Source: Topomyia yanbarensis (taxonomy: Eukaryota > Arthropoda > Insecta > Diptera > Culicidae). From it: a stretch of DNA of 64,000 nucleotides. Both the position numbers and the translations under genes were made by a program. This document shows positions 10,291 to 21,543 of the stretch, one piece after another. Location: positions 95,676,113 to 95,740,112 of the forward strand of contig NC_080672.1 in assembly GCF_030247195.1 (NCBI RefSeq), read 5' to 3'. The first letter of the stretch is position 1. The number at the start of each line of letters is the position of its first letter. A model generated the notes under the pieces. It searched no databases, had not been told where the DNA came from, and saw only the letters and a list, made by a program, of their open reading frames with translations.

Positions 10291-11686
10291 ATTATGCTCC
10301 CGCAATAAAACAGTAAACGGTTCTTTTCAGGACCAATTAATTCTGTTCTAATAAGAGTTAAACTGAAATTTACATTTTATGGTGTATAACAAATAATTTT
10401 CAGAAAGCTATATAAGAAATACGATGTGTGGAAAGAAAGAAAGAGAATTTAAATTATCCTCTCTCGCTCGTTTTCGTGCACTGCTTTTCCATTCCTTTCT
10501 GCTGCTAATACCATCATAACTAAAACGAATGTGCGTGTTCCCCCACCATCTCATGGCCAGTGTTGCCACAATTGCATGTCGCTATTACAATTTGAATTAT
10601 TTTATTGATCCTCTCTAGTATTGATAAAATATAGAACGTGCAAAGTACACTAGTCGCTTGCTTTTATTCGAACTTGTTGGCAGCCTCCTTTGATTAACTG
10701 CATAAATCATTAGATTTAAATTAACGTCTCGAAGTGAAGTCACGATGCTCCGGTTATGTTACAGACATTACCCACCCATCTTTTTTTTTAGTTTAGTAGA
10801 GCGAATACGAACTACTATCGCTCTCTCGCTTACTCGTTTTCGGGCCATGCGCCTTTTCTTTCTTTTCTGCTACTAATACTAGCATAATCAAAACGAATGT
10901 GCGTCTTCCCACCATCCATTTAGTGAGCAGTGTTGCCAAACGCATTTTCAGTTTTTCATCAATAACATTTCAACAATATTTTCAAAGAATGCTGTAGATT
11001 CGAAAAAATAAAAATAGTTGGTGATGGAAAAGAATTTCCAATTAGAATTTTTAACCATAATTATAACGAATCATTTGAAAATTTCACATGCAAACGTAAT
11101 TTCGTTGCATATCATTAGATTTGGATTAACGTCACAAGTGTAGTTACGACACTCCGGTTATGTCGCAGACATTACCCACCCATCTTTTTTATTGTGACCA
11201 CGACTAACGGTTTAATATAGACACCCCATTTCAATATTTCTGAAGGAACAGAAGGTCGAGTTTGGAAAGTTTGTAACTTTCATTGTACTTAACCAAATTA
11301 CACAATGTTCGCACTAATGATTCAGAAATATGACCAGGAATCTTCTATTAGATTTGTAAGTATGTATAATTTACATGAATAAAGAAAAATTGATTTTCAG
11401 GAATCAATTATTATCTGTTCTTCCATTGGCCAGTACTACGCGACTTCCTCATGCTAACAATTAATTTCATCGTTAGCCATCTCCCTCACCAAGGCCAACA
11501 ACGCCAACAAAACCGGTCCTTTTCAGGACCACCATCATTTTTGTAAAGAATAATTTGAAATATTCCTCGCCCAAATCACCTTTTGTCCGAAAATTCCAAT
11601 GAGTATCAACATATTTGAAGAACGTGTTCTTTATGTATTCTACATCTCTCCGGTTATGTCGCAGACATTACCCACCCATCTTTTTT

Positions 11687-12879
11687 ACTTAAGAATCTTC
11701 GTCAGAGGCCAGAATTTAGCACGATGATTCTCATCACAATCAAAACACTTCGGTTCGATGTCGTCGGTTTAGGCTCAGTAGTATGATCCTTTGCACATCG
11801 GTGAAATCGTAGTTTCATGAGATAGTTTTTTGGGGTCGTCCCCATATCCCAGGTTGTTCATGCACGGAGTGACATCACGGTGCTGTGGGTAAACGATTCT
11901 CACGACACGATGACTGGGAACAGGTCCCGAATGGCTTTCAAAGCAGTATTGTGTGTGCTACCTTTGACGAAGTGTATCAGTAACTGGTCGCGGAAGCTGC
12001 TGCTGTCAATTTCATTAGCAAAACGAGTCTTCGGGTAAACTGCTATTGATGAATGCATCTACAAATTCGGTAAAACAAAAAAAATACGGCATTTATGAAA
12101 TGAATGTTTAAAGCACAGGTACATGCTAATGCTGATTTCATTTTTCGATCGGAGTTCGTTCTGAACTAACATTTTTGTATGTTAATATAAGAGCGAGCCT
12201 AGAGCGACTCGTTTCTAAAACCGAAGTCAGCATTAGTTTGGCGAAGTAAAGGCGCTTTAACCTAAGCTTAATGAGCCAGGGCTAGGTGTAAATACCTCTG
12301 TCCATCCCAAAGGACCAAAGGAGTGACATTAATCTTCTTAGCAAAGTCACTCCCAACGTTTCATTCTAACCCCCTATAAACTGAAACGGTCGGTACGGTT
12401 GTCCTCGTTTCTTCCTCATTCAAGTTTCAAAACGATTCGTTGGTTGAATTATTTATTAAATGAATAATTCAATTACCGTATAATATTGAAACATCTTCAA
12501 ACCAAACTCTGCACAGTAGGCCTGGCCGTTTTAATATTTGCGACATATTGTAATATGCTTCAAATATTAATGTTGACAAGAAAAACACTAAAGAATAACC
12601 AACGACACGACTAGACACTTGCATTCCGAAACTGTATCGCAAATCTGACTACCCCTCAGTAACTCAGGTAACTGGTACTGTCAAATATGATATTTGGATG
12701 GAAAACATGAAACCTGCACCACTGAATAATCTGTTGTTATTTTTTCCAAATAACCTTCCGTTGCAACCCCTGGTTACGCTGTTATTTATTTACAAAATCA
12801 TTATCAGTTAAAAAATTTCGGATAAATATTTTGTGTACTGTATAGAGTAATAATTATAGTAAGTAATTATTCATCTTTT
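11687..12879. other. Spacer between copy B and the TFIIH pseudogene
   Basis: No gene is supported. On the minus strand about 11770-12080 there is a coding-like stretch that includes FANEIDSSSFRDQLLIHFVK, broken by stops; I do not recognise it. 12150-12500 is AT-rich with no clear features. Confidence 0.35.
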
Positions 12880-14741
12880 GATTGCGCTTCCAATTCTTGT
12901 TGCTGGATACTCAAGCACAGGTTTGGCATTTTATGCTACAATATTTGGATACGTGCGAAGCTAGTGGATTAGACCTCGCCGAATGTCTGTCGATGTTTTT
13001 AACTGGACTTTTCAACTCTTGGCCGAGATTACAGTTCCGAAGGATTGAGCCACTCGACTATGCTACTCGATTGGAAAATAACATTACTTCGAAGAACGCC
13101 ATTCCGACCACCCGGAAGATGATATTTCGACTCAAGACAAAGGATAGAGGGGTTGAAACAAACTACAGAGCTTATGCGTATACAGATTCTAACCTGCAGG
13201 TGGCTTTACTGGATCACAGAGCTACTACATCGTTTCCCAAATCTCGTGGTTGGCGTGTTAACCCGTGAGGCAGTCCTTCCGGGGTGGTATAACAACTGAA
13301 CAGATAATCAGCTATCTGGAACAGCACGCGCATCTCACGGTAAGTAAAAAAGATGGGTGGGTAATGTCTGCGACATAACCGGAGAGATGTAGAATACATA
13401 AAGAACACGTTCTTCAAATATGTTGATACTCATTGGAATTTTCGGACAAAAGGTGATTTGGGCGAGGAATATTTCAAATTATTCTTTACAAAAATGATGG
13501 TGGTCCTGAAAAGGACCGGTTTTGTTGGCGTTGTTGGCCTTGGTGAGGGAGATGGCTAACGATGAAATTAATTGTTAGCATGAGGAAGTCGCGTAGTACT
13601 GGCCAATGGAAGAACAGATAATAATTGATTCCTGAAAATCAATTTTTCTTTATTCATGTAAATTATACATACTTACAAATCTAATAGAAGATTCCTGGTC
13701 ATATTTCTGAATCATTAGTGCGAACATTGTGTAATTTGGTTAAGTACAATGAAAGTTACAAACTTTCCAAACTCGACCTTCTGTTCCTTCAGAAATATTG
13801 AAATGGGGTGTCTATATTAAACCGTTAGTCGTGGTCACAATAAAAAAGATGGGTGGGTAATGTCTGCGACATAACCGGAGTGTCGTAACTACACTTGTGA
13901 CGTTAATCCAAATCTAATGATATGCAACGAAATTACGTTTGCATGTGAAATTTTCAAATGATTCGTTATAATTATGGTTAAAAATTCTAATTGGAAATTC
14001 TTTTCCATCACCAACTATTTTTATTTTTTCGAATCTACAGCATTCTTTGAAAATATTGTTGAAATGTTATTGATGAAAAACTGAAAATGCGTTTGGCAAC
14101 ACTGCTCACTAAATGGATGGTGGGAAGACGCACATTCGTTTTGATTATGCTAGTATTAGTAGCAGAAAAGAAAGAAAAGGCGCATGGCCCGAAAACGAGT
14201 AAGCGAGAGAGCGATAGTAGTTCGTATTCGCTCTACTAAACTAAAAAAAAAGATGGGTGGGTAATGTCTGTAACATAACCGGAGCATCGTGACTTCACTT
14301 CGAGACGTTAATTTAAATCTAATGATTTATGCAGTTAATCAAAGGAGGCTGCCAAAAAGTTCGAATAAAAGCAAGCGACTAGTGTACTTTGCACGTTCTA
14401 TATTTTATCAATACTAGAGAGGATCAATAAAATAATTCAAATTGTAATAGCGACATGCAATTGTGGCAACACTGGCCATGAGATGGTGGGGGAACACGCA
14501 CATTCGTTTTAGTTATGATGGTATTAGCAGCAGAAAGGAATGGAAAAGCAGTGCACGAAAACGAGCGAGAGAGGATAATTTAAATTCTCTTTCTTTCTTT
14601 CCACACATCGTATTTCTTATATAGCTTTCTGAAAATTATTTGTTATACACCATAAAATGTAAATTTCAGTTTAACTCTTATTAGAACAGAATTAATTGGT
14701 CCTGAAAAGAACCGTTTACTGTTTTATTGCGGGAGCATAAT

Positions 14742-15056
14742 TCAGACGCACTCCTCGCGGACACGGTGAGCCAGAAAGCACTATTTTGCATCCTCCAACA
14801 AACCGACCAAGTAGGCATCGTTGGCTTCTCGGGGCATCATTACGATTGAGCTTTGTAAGCGTAGCTCGACTTTGCAGTCCTGTACAATCTCACGAACCAG
14901 ACGCTGGAACGATAGCCTACGGATTAGTTGCCCTTTAGTTGGGGCGAAATTCTTGCAGGGCGACAGTTCCGATGAGTCACCAGTAGCTGGGGCACTTTTT
15001 CCGTCCGTCGCTATTGCCAACTGCTTTCCTTCGGTGGACTGGCTGCTTGCTAGTGC
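14742..15056 (-). pseudogene. Histone H3-derived pseudogene, unit C2
   Basis: The A2/B2-type unit on the minus strand, with open frame 14781-15095 identical in predicted protein to A2 and B2. Its stem-loop is at 14698-14713. Confidence 0.87.
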
Positions 15057-15846
15057 TTGAACGAATACGAATGATGAGTAAAACCGACCGACCAATATTC
15101 ATATATGAACACACGAGAAAGCACTACTATCGCTCTCTCGCTCGTTTTCGTGCCATTCCTGCGCCTTTCCTTTCCGTTCGGCTACCAATACTAGCATAAC
15201 CAAAACGAATATTCTGTCTTTCCATCGCCTTCAATCTAGTGGCCAGTGCTAGCAAACTTGCATGTTCAGTTTTCAATAACAACATTCAAACAATATTTTC
15301 AAAGAATGTTGCAGATTTGAAAAGAAGGAAGGAAAAGATTTTCACAAATTTAAATTCTTTCGTGTTATTTGTTAGCGCTGATAAAGGCTATTTAGTTTGC
15401 TACTAGCAAGGAGCTGCACAAACAAATCGATTTATGCAGTTAATCAACGGAGGCTGCCAAAAAGTTCGAATAAAAGCATGCGACTAGTGTACTTTGCACG
15501 TTCTATATTTTATCAATACTAGAGAGGATCAATAAAATAATTCAAATTGTAATAGCGACATGCAATTGTGGCAACACTGGTCATGAGATGGTGGGGGAAC
15601 ACGCACATTCGTTTTAGTTATGATGGTAGTAGCAGCAGAAAGGAATGGAAAAGCAGTGCACGAAAACGAGCGAGAGAGGATAATTTAAATTCTCTTTCTT
15701 TCTTTCCACACATCGTATTTCTTATATTGCTTTCTGAAAATTATTTGTTATACACCATAAAATGTAAATTTCAGTTTAACTCTTATTAGAACACAATTAA
15801 TTGGTTCTGTAAAGAACCGTTTATTGTTTTATTGCGGGAGCATAAT

Positions 15847-16169
15847 TCAGACGCACTCCCCGCGGACACGGTGAGCTAGAAAGCACTATTTTGCATTCTC
15901 GAACAAACCGACCAAGTAGGCATCGTTGTCTTCTCGGGGCATCATTACGACTGAGCTTTGTAAGCGTAGCTCGACTTTGCAGTCCTGCACAATCTCACGA
16001 CCCAGACGCTGGAACGATAGCCTACTCTGTTGCCCTTTAGTTGGGGCGAAATTCTTGCAGGGCGACAGTTCCTGATCGGGTTGCGATGAGTCACCAGTAG
16101 CTGGGGCACTTTTTCCGCCGTCGTCATCGCCCACTGCTTTTCTTCGATGGACTGGCTGCTTGCTAGTGC
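15847..16169 (-). pseudogene. Histone H3-derived pseudogene, unit C1
   Basis: The A1/B1-type unit on the minus strand, with open frame 15886-16134 identical in predicted protein to B1. Its TATA box is at 16211-16218 and its stem-loop at 15803-15818. Confidence 0.87.
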
Positions 16170-17400
16170 TTGAACGAATACGAATGATGAGAAAAACCGA
16201 CCGACAGATATTTATATAATCGCGCTAATATGCACTACTATCGCTTTCTCGCTCGTTCTCGTGCCGTGCATGAGCCTTTCCTTTCCGTCCGGCTTCTAAT
16301 GGCCTAACCAAAGGAATATGCAGTCTTTCCCCCACCAAGTGCTCTCGTCAAGCAACCCAATGCGAATAACCATACGAACAAACATGTAGTGGACCTATAT
16401 ATAAACTTTTCATTATTTTATTGTTCGGTTGGTCTACCATAACGACGGCTCTGTGCGGGATGGGCTGAAAATTTTCACTTTTCCGAGTCGTTTTCGAAAG
16501 ATTTTTCAAAACACATTTTTTTTGTTATTAGTACATGTTATACATACTTCAAATTTTAATACAGCATAGAGGAACATATTTGCAACAAATTGGCCTAAAA
16601 ATCAAATCATTCTGTTAAGTATGATAAAAGTTATTAACGTTCAAAATCTGACGCGGCACCGCAGCCGATATTTTGAAACGGGACCCCTATATTGAAACCT
16701 TAAATGTATTCTACATTAAAAGTTTCGTGCAATTTAAATTTGTTATGACCTCTTGTTAACATTAAAGATGCTGAACACGAAACATACCGCCAATACCAAG
16801 TCAGCCCTACCACCGACGGTCGTCGATCAGATCAAATGATGGGAAAACGAACACAATCGATTCACCTACACCGAGGGAGTGGTGTACAATCAGTTTCTTT
16901 GGCCGGGCGATTTCAACACACTGCGCGATTACGCCCAGTCGATTGAGGTGATGACCTGGCAGAACGAACGCACCCGCACCATGGTCGTCACCAAGAACGG
17001 CCACAACGATGTCAAAAGGCTCTAAGAGCGATACTCAAAGGGTGGAACTCAACCCCAGGGTGCCGGAACTAGCAACCAGGGGTTGGGATTTTTTTTCTAA
17101 CAGGGAAAAGCTATGTCGCATTTGGTTTGCTTTAATAAAATTGTAGAACTAGGGGAGATCTAATACAGATGTTTTGATTAACTGTATTATCTCATCTCTT
17201 AGATACGAAGTTATCCTTCGAATGACAGTTGGAAGCTTTTTAGGTTTTTAAATCAGGCTATTTTCTTAACTCCTAAAGAAATTAGGTTTGAAGCGTTATG
17301 CAACTAACTTATTTGTGATTGGTTCTCTCAATATTAAGAATCAAGAAAAAATAGTTTGAACACGTTATTTTCTATTCAGCAAGAGTTGTTTTTGTAGTGT

Positions 17401-17598
17401 TGTGGCCACATTGCTAATTCAAAGGCAACCATCAGTAAGCGGAAGTTTAAAAGCTATAATGGGCGATCGGGCAGATTCAGCAAAGAGCGATTCCATCGGG
17501 AGCTTTCAAAAAGCAGCAAATCTATAGAAAAGCATTCTAAAGACGTTGCCGCCCTGCAGCAAGCATTCCGCGGACTGGACATTGCCAAAGCAAATTGA
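17401..17598 (+). pseudogene. Unrecognised coding-like remnant of 65 codons
   Basis: An open stretch without an ATG, beginning just after a stop codon. It includes SKRKFKSYNGRSGRFSKERF and DVAALQQAFRGLDIAKAN and ends at TGA. The basic, Ser/Lys-rich composition and alternating third-base choices look like former coding sequence. It lies between the TFIIH p52 and SR-protein pseudogenes and may belong to the same duplicated segment. I do not know the family. Confidence 0.3.
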
Positions 17599-17913
17599 CA
17601 CACCGGTTTCTAACACCGATTTTAGCGCGCATAGCCCATCCTTATAGCACAAAAGAACATGGATTTTTAGTAGCTTTATATTGCATTATTGAATATAACA
17701 ATCTGTATTTCCGTTCCAAGTGAAACATTCTCTAGTTTTTGTAGCATTATTCCAACCCATCGTTAAAAGCAGTGAACACTAGAAATGCTCGGATACGACA
17801 TTCCCAGACAGTTTCTGAATGAGCAGAAAGCTATTTTTACCAAAATTGCATACATCTTGAGAAATATATCTGTTCGTTATACGGGCAGCAATTTGCGTAC
17901 ACGGTTATTTAGA

Positions 17914-18573
17914 TTAAACCGTTTTGCAATGATGTAATTTTAATTTGTAATTCGTGATTTGCACGGATGAACTGAAGGTTGTGTTGCAAGGCTCATATCG
18001 ATGCAAACGGTCAACGACGATGCGATCTGAAACCTGATCTGGTTGCCGAACGGGGTGGCTCCAGGAGTGGGTCTTGGAACGTCGTGGCGATTTAATATAA
18101 TCACGAATAATCGAACTTTCGCGAGTTGACATTCCTCAGTGTGTTGGATTGGGTACGGCGGTCGCGGTCATGTTCATGGCTTCGGCTGTAACTCTTGGAA
18201 CGAATTCGGAGCTTATGAGAGCGCGAACGTGAACTGCGGCTCCGAGATCTCTTGCTTCCTTTAGTATAATCTCGGACATAATGACCTCGCCCTCCACACT
18301 CGTAGCGTCTGTCGTCCGGATGGAAGTTGCCATGACCTCATTTGCCATGCGGTGGTTCGCCACCACAGCGAAAACAATGACCGCCCTTCCGGTAGACAGT
18401 TCGACACGAGCACAACGGCCGCAGACTGTTTTTCCATCAAGACCACGCGCCGAATGCTTTGCATCACAGGCATCTTCAAATTCTACAAATGCAAACCCGG
18501 ATGGATTGCAAGCAACCCACACGTTTCGAATCTCACTCTTCTTCTTGCTGGCGTTCTTTCCTATCTCTCGAAC
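17914..18573 (-). pseudogene. SR splicing factor pseudogene (x16/9G8-like: RRM, CCHC, RS)
   Basis: From 18573 downwards the minus strand encodes VREIGKNASKKKSEIRNVWV, then FAFVEFEDACDAKHSARGLD and RCARVELSTGR, the C-terminal half of an RRM including the RNP1 motif. A frameshift leads into zinc-knuckle sequence (CFRCGGEPPHGK, a stop, then YECGGRGHYVRDY), followed by an RS-type tail (SRSRSSRSRSHKLRIRSKSY) and SPRRSKTHSWSHP in another frame. This order matches x16/SRSF7-type splicing factors, which bind pre-mRNA through the RRM. The first RRM strand is missing and an acceptor-like tttatttttag precedes the block, so the copy is probably an unprocessed fragment. Several frameshifts and stops make it non-functional. 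Confidence 0.8.
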
Positions 18574-18993
18574 CTAAAAATAAACAAAGCGTTGTGAGGA
18601 TGTGATACATTTTTCTTGACTGATAATTGAAGCTATCACTTCACGTTTTAGACACTTTTCAGGCCAAAAAGCTTCGAAAGAAGCAAATTTTGCCGAAATC
18701 AAAAAAAAGTTCGCTTTCGACTCTTGCGGCAAACGAAACAGTATGTTTTCTTTCCTAGCTGTTGCGGACTTTGGTTGCTAGGGTATGCAAATAAACATTG
18801 AGAAAAAACGAGGCAGTGTTGCGCGAGAAATTTATATTTCATCGTTACCGAGGGGTTGCTCAATGTACTGGTAACTGGTGGGATATTTCTTGGACACTTT
18901 TTTTTTCGGAATTTTCCATGAAGTTTCAGGTCGTGTCGTTGGAATAACTGCGGTGTTTTCCAGGATGCTTTTCAATACTGGCTGTGTGAGGGT

Positions 18994-19017
18994 TAGAATA
19001 GAATAGAATAGAATAGT
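18994..19017. repeat. (TAGAA)n microsatellite
   Basis: Between four and five uninterrupted copies of a pentanucleotide, next to the truncated end of the retrotransposon ORF1 fragment. Confidence 0.9.
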
Positions 19018-19603
19018 AACGCCATCTGTTCGCATTCGGCTGCTTCTAGGGCGGATTTGATGGTAATCACTAGATCCTCGATCTGACCGTGCACGTTGCC
19101 CTTGCTTTTCACGAATTCGTAGAGTTCTCCGATTTTTGCCTCAACTTCGTCACTTTAGGTAACCCAGGCTGCTGGTCTCCTTGGGTAATGCTTGGTTTCG
19201 ACGTGCGCACCTGAAATCCTAGCTTTCCTTGGCGTCCAGCTGGTTTGTCGCCGCTCGTGCTCTGACTGGCCTCGCTAGGCTGCTCTCGCTGCTGCTGCTG
19301 TTGCTGTTGCACTTGCTGTTGCACTTGTTCGTTATGCAGGGTCGGTGACCTCCCTAGCCCACATTTGGCGAACGGGTTCACCACAGTTGCTGTGTTACAA
19401 TTTTTCTTATTTTTGTCGATTTTGACTAGGGTGATGGGTTTGACGGTATTGCAAACATCAGCAAGCACAATTCGTGCATTAGTGGTAAAGACAATTGCTT
19501 TAAGATGGTTATCGATAGTGGTGCATCGAGGAGACCGACAGGGTTTATGAGCCTTTTTATGTTTTTCATACTCTGTAGGCCATGTTCTCAAACATTGTTG
19601 CAC
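19018..19603 (-). pseudogene. Non-LTR retrotransposon ORF1 N-terminal fragment
   Basis: The minus strand encodes NPFAKCGLGRSPTLHNEQ, a glutamine-rich stretch, GDKPAGRQGKLGFQVRT and TQGDQQPGLPKVTK. After a frameshift it continues as VEAKIGELYEFVKSKGNVHG and EDLVITIKSALEAAE, ending at the microsatellite. This is the N-terminal part of the same kind of ORF1 as at 2866-3650, whose own copy begins at about the point where this one stops (MALLERVEN). The two are separate truncated insertions. Confidence 0.6.
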
Positions 19604-19829
19604 AGTTTAATGGCAGAGTTGATGGATACTGCTCGCAGTGGGGTCAGTGTGTGTCGATTTATCGATCGACTTCGTCATCGTGCACAGTTAATTAAGGGGC
19701 TAGTAAGGGTTTTAGCGAGAAAAAAACGCTTTTCGCGATTTTTTTTTACCAATTTGGGTGAAACAAATTAATCAAAACTTTTGTGCATTATAATGTATCA
19801 TTTCAATAATATATGTAAAAAAGCACGCA

Positions 19830-20445
19830 AACTATCGCCTCCGTTGCGAGTACTTCTACTTCTTCTAGTGATTCGCCAATCACTAGGATCCCCATGGCGT
19901 CCGCAAAACCAACAATCTTCACGCCCTGGGGAGGGTCAGCTTCAGCACTTCGTCGTACATAGTATTCCAAAGATTTGGGCCGAGTATGCAGCCCAACTAG
20001 CGCTGTTGAAGGCGGTTTTTACATCCAGTAGAACCACTCCGCAGTAACGGTTTCTTCTTCACTTTTACTCCTGCGCAGCTTCCATAGTTTCTACGACCGT
20101 TCGTATGGCTATTTATCCGGAAACCGAACTGCATATTTGATAGGCCATTCTCTACTTCCGTGTATATTGTAAGCGCATTAAGAATTATACTTTCAAGCAC
20201 CTTACCGACATATTGGCCTGTATGCTGTAGGACCTCCAGGGGGCCTGCCTGGCTTCGGCAACAGCTTTTGTCGCTTCCAGATGTTGGGGAAGTTACCATC
20301 GTCGATTCACTTTTGCAACGCGATTCTAAACATATCCGGGATCGTAAGGATTGCTGATTTTAGAGCCACGTTGTGGATAGCGTCTGGTTCTGGGGCTTTC
20401 TTGGTTCTCAAGGCTATTGCCGTTAATATCAGTTACTCGTTGCCC
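19830..20445 (-). pseudogene. Non-LTR reverse transcriptase fragment
   Basis: The minus strand has reverse-transcriptase core sequence: QYVGKVLESIILNALTIYTE, ENGLSNMQFGFR, and KIVGFADAMGILV-like sequence near 19890-19920. Stops and frameshifts interrupt it. It lies on the wrong side of the ORF1 fragment to be the same insertion, so it is an independent remnant. Confidence 0.65.
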
Positions 20446-21543
20446 CCTTTCATATTGTGACAAATGTCAAAGTAAGCTCAGATGCCAAATTTCACATCAT
20501 TTGGACAATTCTAGACCCCCGCCCACTTCACTCGAAATTTTTGAAATTGGTGCTATGGGAAAATACGGAGAAAAAGTATATTAAACTCTATAATTTTTCA
20601 AGTAGCAAAATTGCAATCCGTACCTTTTTTAAAGGAAATAACCTTGGTATTTGAATGGAAATATTTCTGTTTCTCGAAAAATATGGGAAAGTAGGGTACT
20701 GGGTCATTTTGTCCCTTATTTAAAAAAAATCCCTTATTTTTAACATTTTTTCTGCATTGTGATGCAAATCATACATATTTTGCAGTTTAATATGAAAAAA
20801 CCTCAGAAAAAGAAACGCAACCTTTTTGACCCATGTCCAAATACGCAAAGTTGGGGTTATAGGGCCTTTTGTCATTCATATTATATTTTATCATTTTCTC
20901 GTATACATATCTCTATCATTCTTACTCAATTTTAATAAAGTGTACCTTGTTGAACGTGGAAAATCCCTAGGAACAAAACAAAAATATTTTCGTTACCGGT
21001 AAAATTCAAAAGCATTTTATACGTAATGTACGTTTAACAAAAATTATACTGCTCCATTCAATACATAATTTATTTCATTTATGCTTAGAAGTAAAATTGG
21101 TCTTATTTAAATTATTTTCAAAAACAAAAATGTAAATGAACAAACTATACAATGGCTTGCTTCACAGCATGAGATATCTTGTCATTGGTACAATATTTTT
21201 AATAACCGTAACATCCACGCAAACGATTTTTCTTACAGTTTCACCTAATTCCATTTAGATTCCTAATAGGCAATGTTGATTTCAAAGAGTGTGCAAAGCT
21301 TGATCAAGATATACTAAAAAAGATGGCTTGTTACTAACTTATCACCTATGTTTCAATGCAGTGATATTGCACCAGCAGACTGACAATGTACAATTTACAC
21401 GATAAAATTAAATAAAGTTATACTTCGGTAAAACTTAAAAGGCGACATTACTGCAAAGTTTGTTTGGAATAAACAGCAGCGTTTAGAGGGTGATGCTACT
21501 GACTGTACGTACTGCAGACAAAGAGAAATCCCACCACTTTTAC
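20446..21543. other. AT-rich region downstream of the THAP/ZAD gene
   Basis: No gene is seen. Words such as gggtcattttgtccc recur at 20700-20880, suggesting a degraded repeat. The 3' untranslated region of the THAP/ZAD gene should lie in the upper part; a minus-strand AATAAA is present near 21068, and none was seen close to the stop codon. Confidence 0.4.

Larger units (their letters stand above)
8311..11686 (+). mobile_element. H3-carrying Helentron-like element, copy B
   Basis: A direct tandem copy of A. All landmarks compared (element ends, both H3 units, stem-loops) are displaced by exactly 3372 bp, so there is no net indel over the whole copy. Only scattered substitutions separate them, for example EDNDAY in B1 where A1 has EANDAF. 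Terminal hairpin and T-run end at 11686. Stem-loops lie at 9214-9229, 10319-10334 and 11515-11530. The A/B junction is a single shared T-run at 8309-8314. Confidence 0.8.
13346..16721 (-). mobile_element. H3-carrying Helentron-like element, copy C (inverted)
   Basis: A mirror image of copy B: for matched landmarks the coordinates in B and C always sum to 25032, so the copies have identical length. It shares B-specific changes (EDNDAY, and the GAACC stem arm at 15803-15818) but keeps the ancestral base where B has a private change near 10676. Flanks are GTAAGTAAAA on the left and TAAAAGTTTCG on the right, so a short A-rich target repeat (TAAAA) is possible but not decisive. Stem-loops are at 13502-13517, 14698-14713 and 15803-15818. 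Confidence 0.8.
13340..16767 (+). other. Intron of the TFIIH p52 pseudogene, enlarged by copy C
   Basis: The donor GTAAGT at 13340-13345 abuts the end of copy C, and the acceptor is AG at 16766-16767. Without copy C the intron would be only about 50-58 bp, a normal mosquito intron length. Copy C therefore went in as one unit. Confidence 0.8.
12880..17098 (+). pseudogene. GTF2H4: TFIIH subunit p52 (GTF2H4/mrn) pseudogene, unprocessed, C-terminal part
   Basis: Exon-like block 12880-13339 encodes QFLLLDTQAQVWHFMLQYL, GLDLAECLSM and, after a frameshift near 12994, LDFSTLGRDYSSEGLSHS. Then, past a deletion, come ITSKNAIPTTR, ETNYRAYAYTDSNLQVALL and, in another frame, GGITTEQIISYLEQHAHLT. It ends at a GTAAGT donor (13340). 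The next block starts after an AG at 16767 and gives LPPTVVDQIK, a stop, then RFTYTEGVVYNQFL and RTMVVTKNGHNDVKR. These match the conserved C-terminal part of TFIIH p52, which anchors XPB in the repair/transcription complex. Frameshifts, a deletion of roughly 25 residues and an in-frame stop make it a pseudogene. The retained intron shows it came by DNA duplication rather than retroposition. Copy C fills the intron. Confidence 0.85.

Noticed and set aside
13351..13362. G-quadruplex at the GATGGGTGGGT end motif
   Set aside because: Only two G-triplets are present, too few for an intramolecular quadruplex; the hairpin explains the conservation better.
4937..16721. A normal replication-dependent histone gene cluster
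   Set aside because: No intact H2A, H2B, H4 or H1 frame was found, all H3 traces are broken, and the copies have transposon-type ends.
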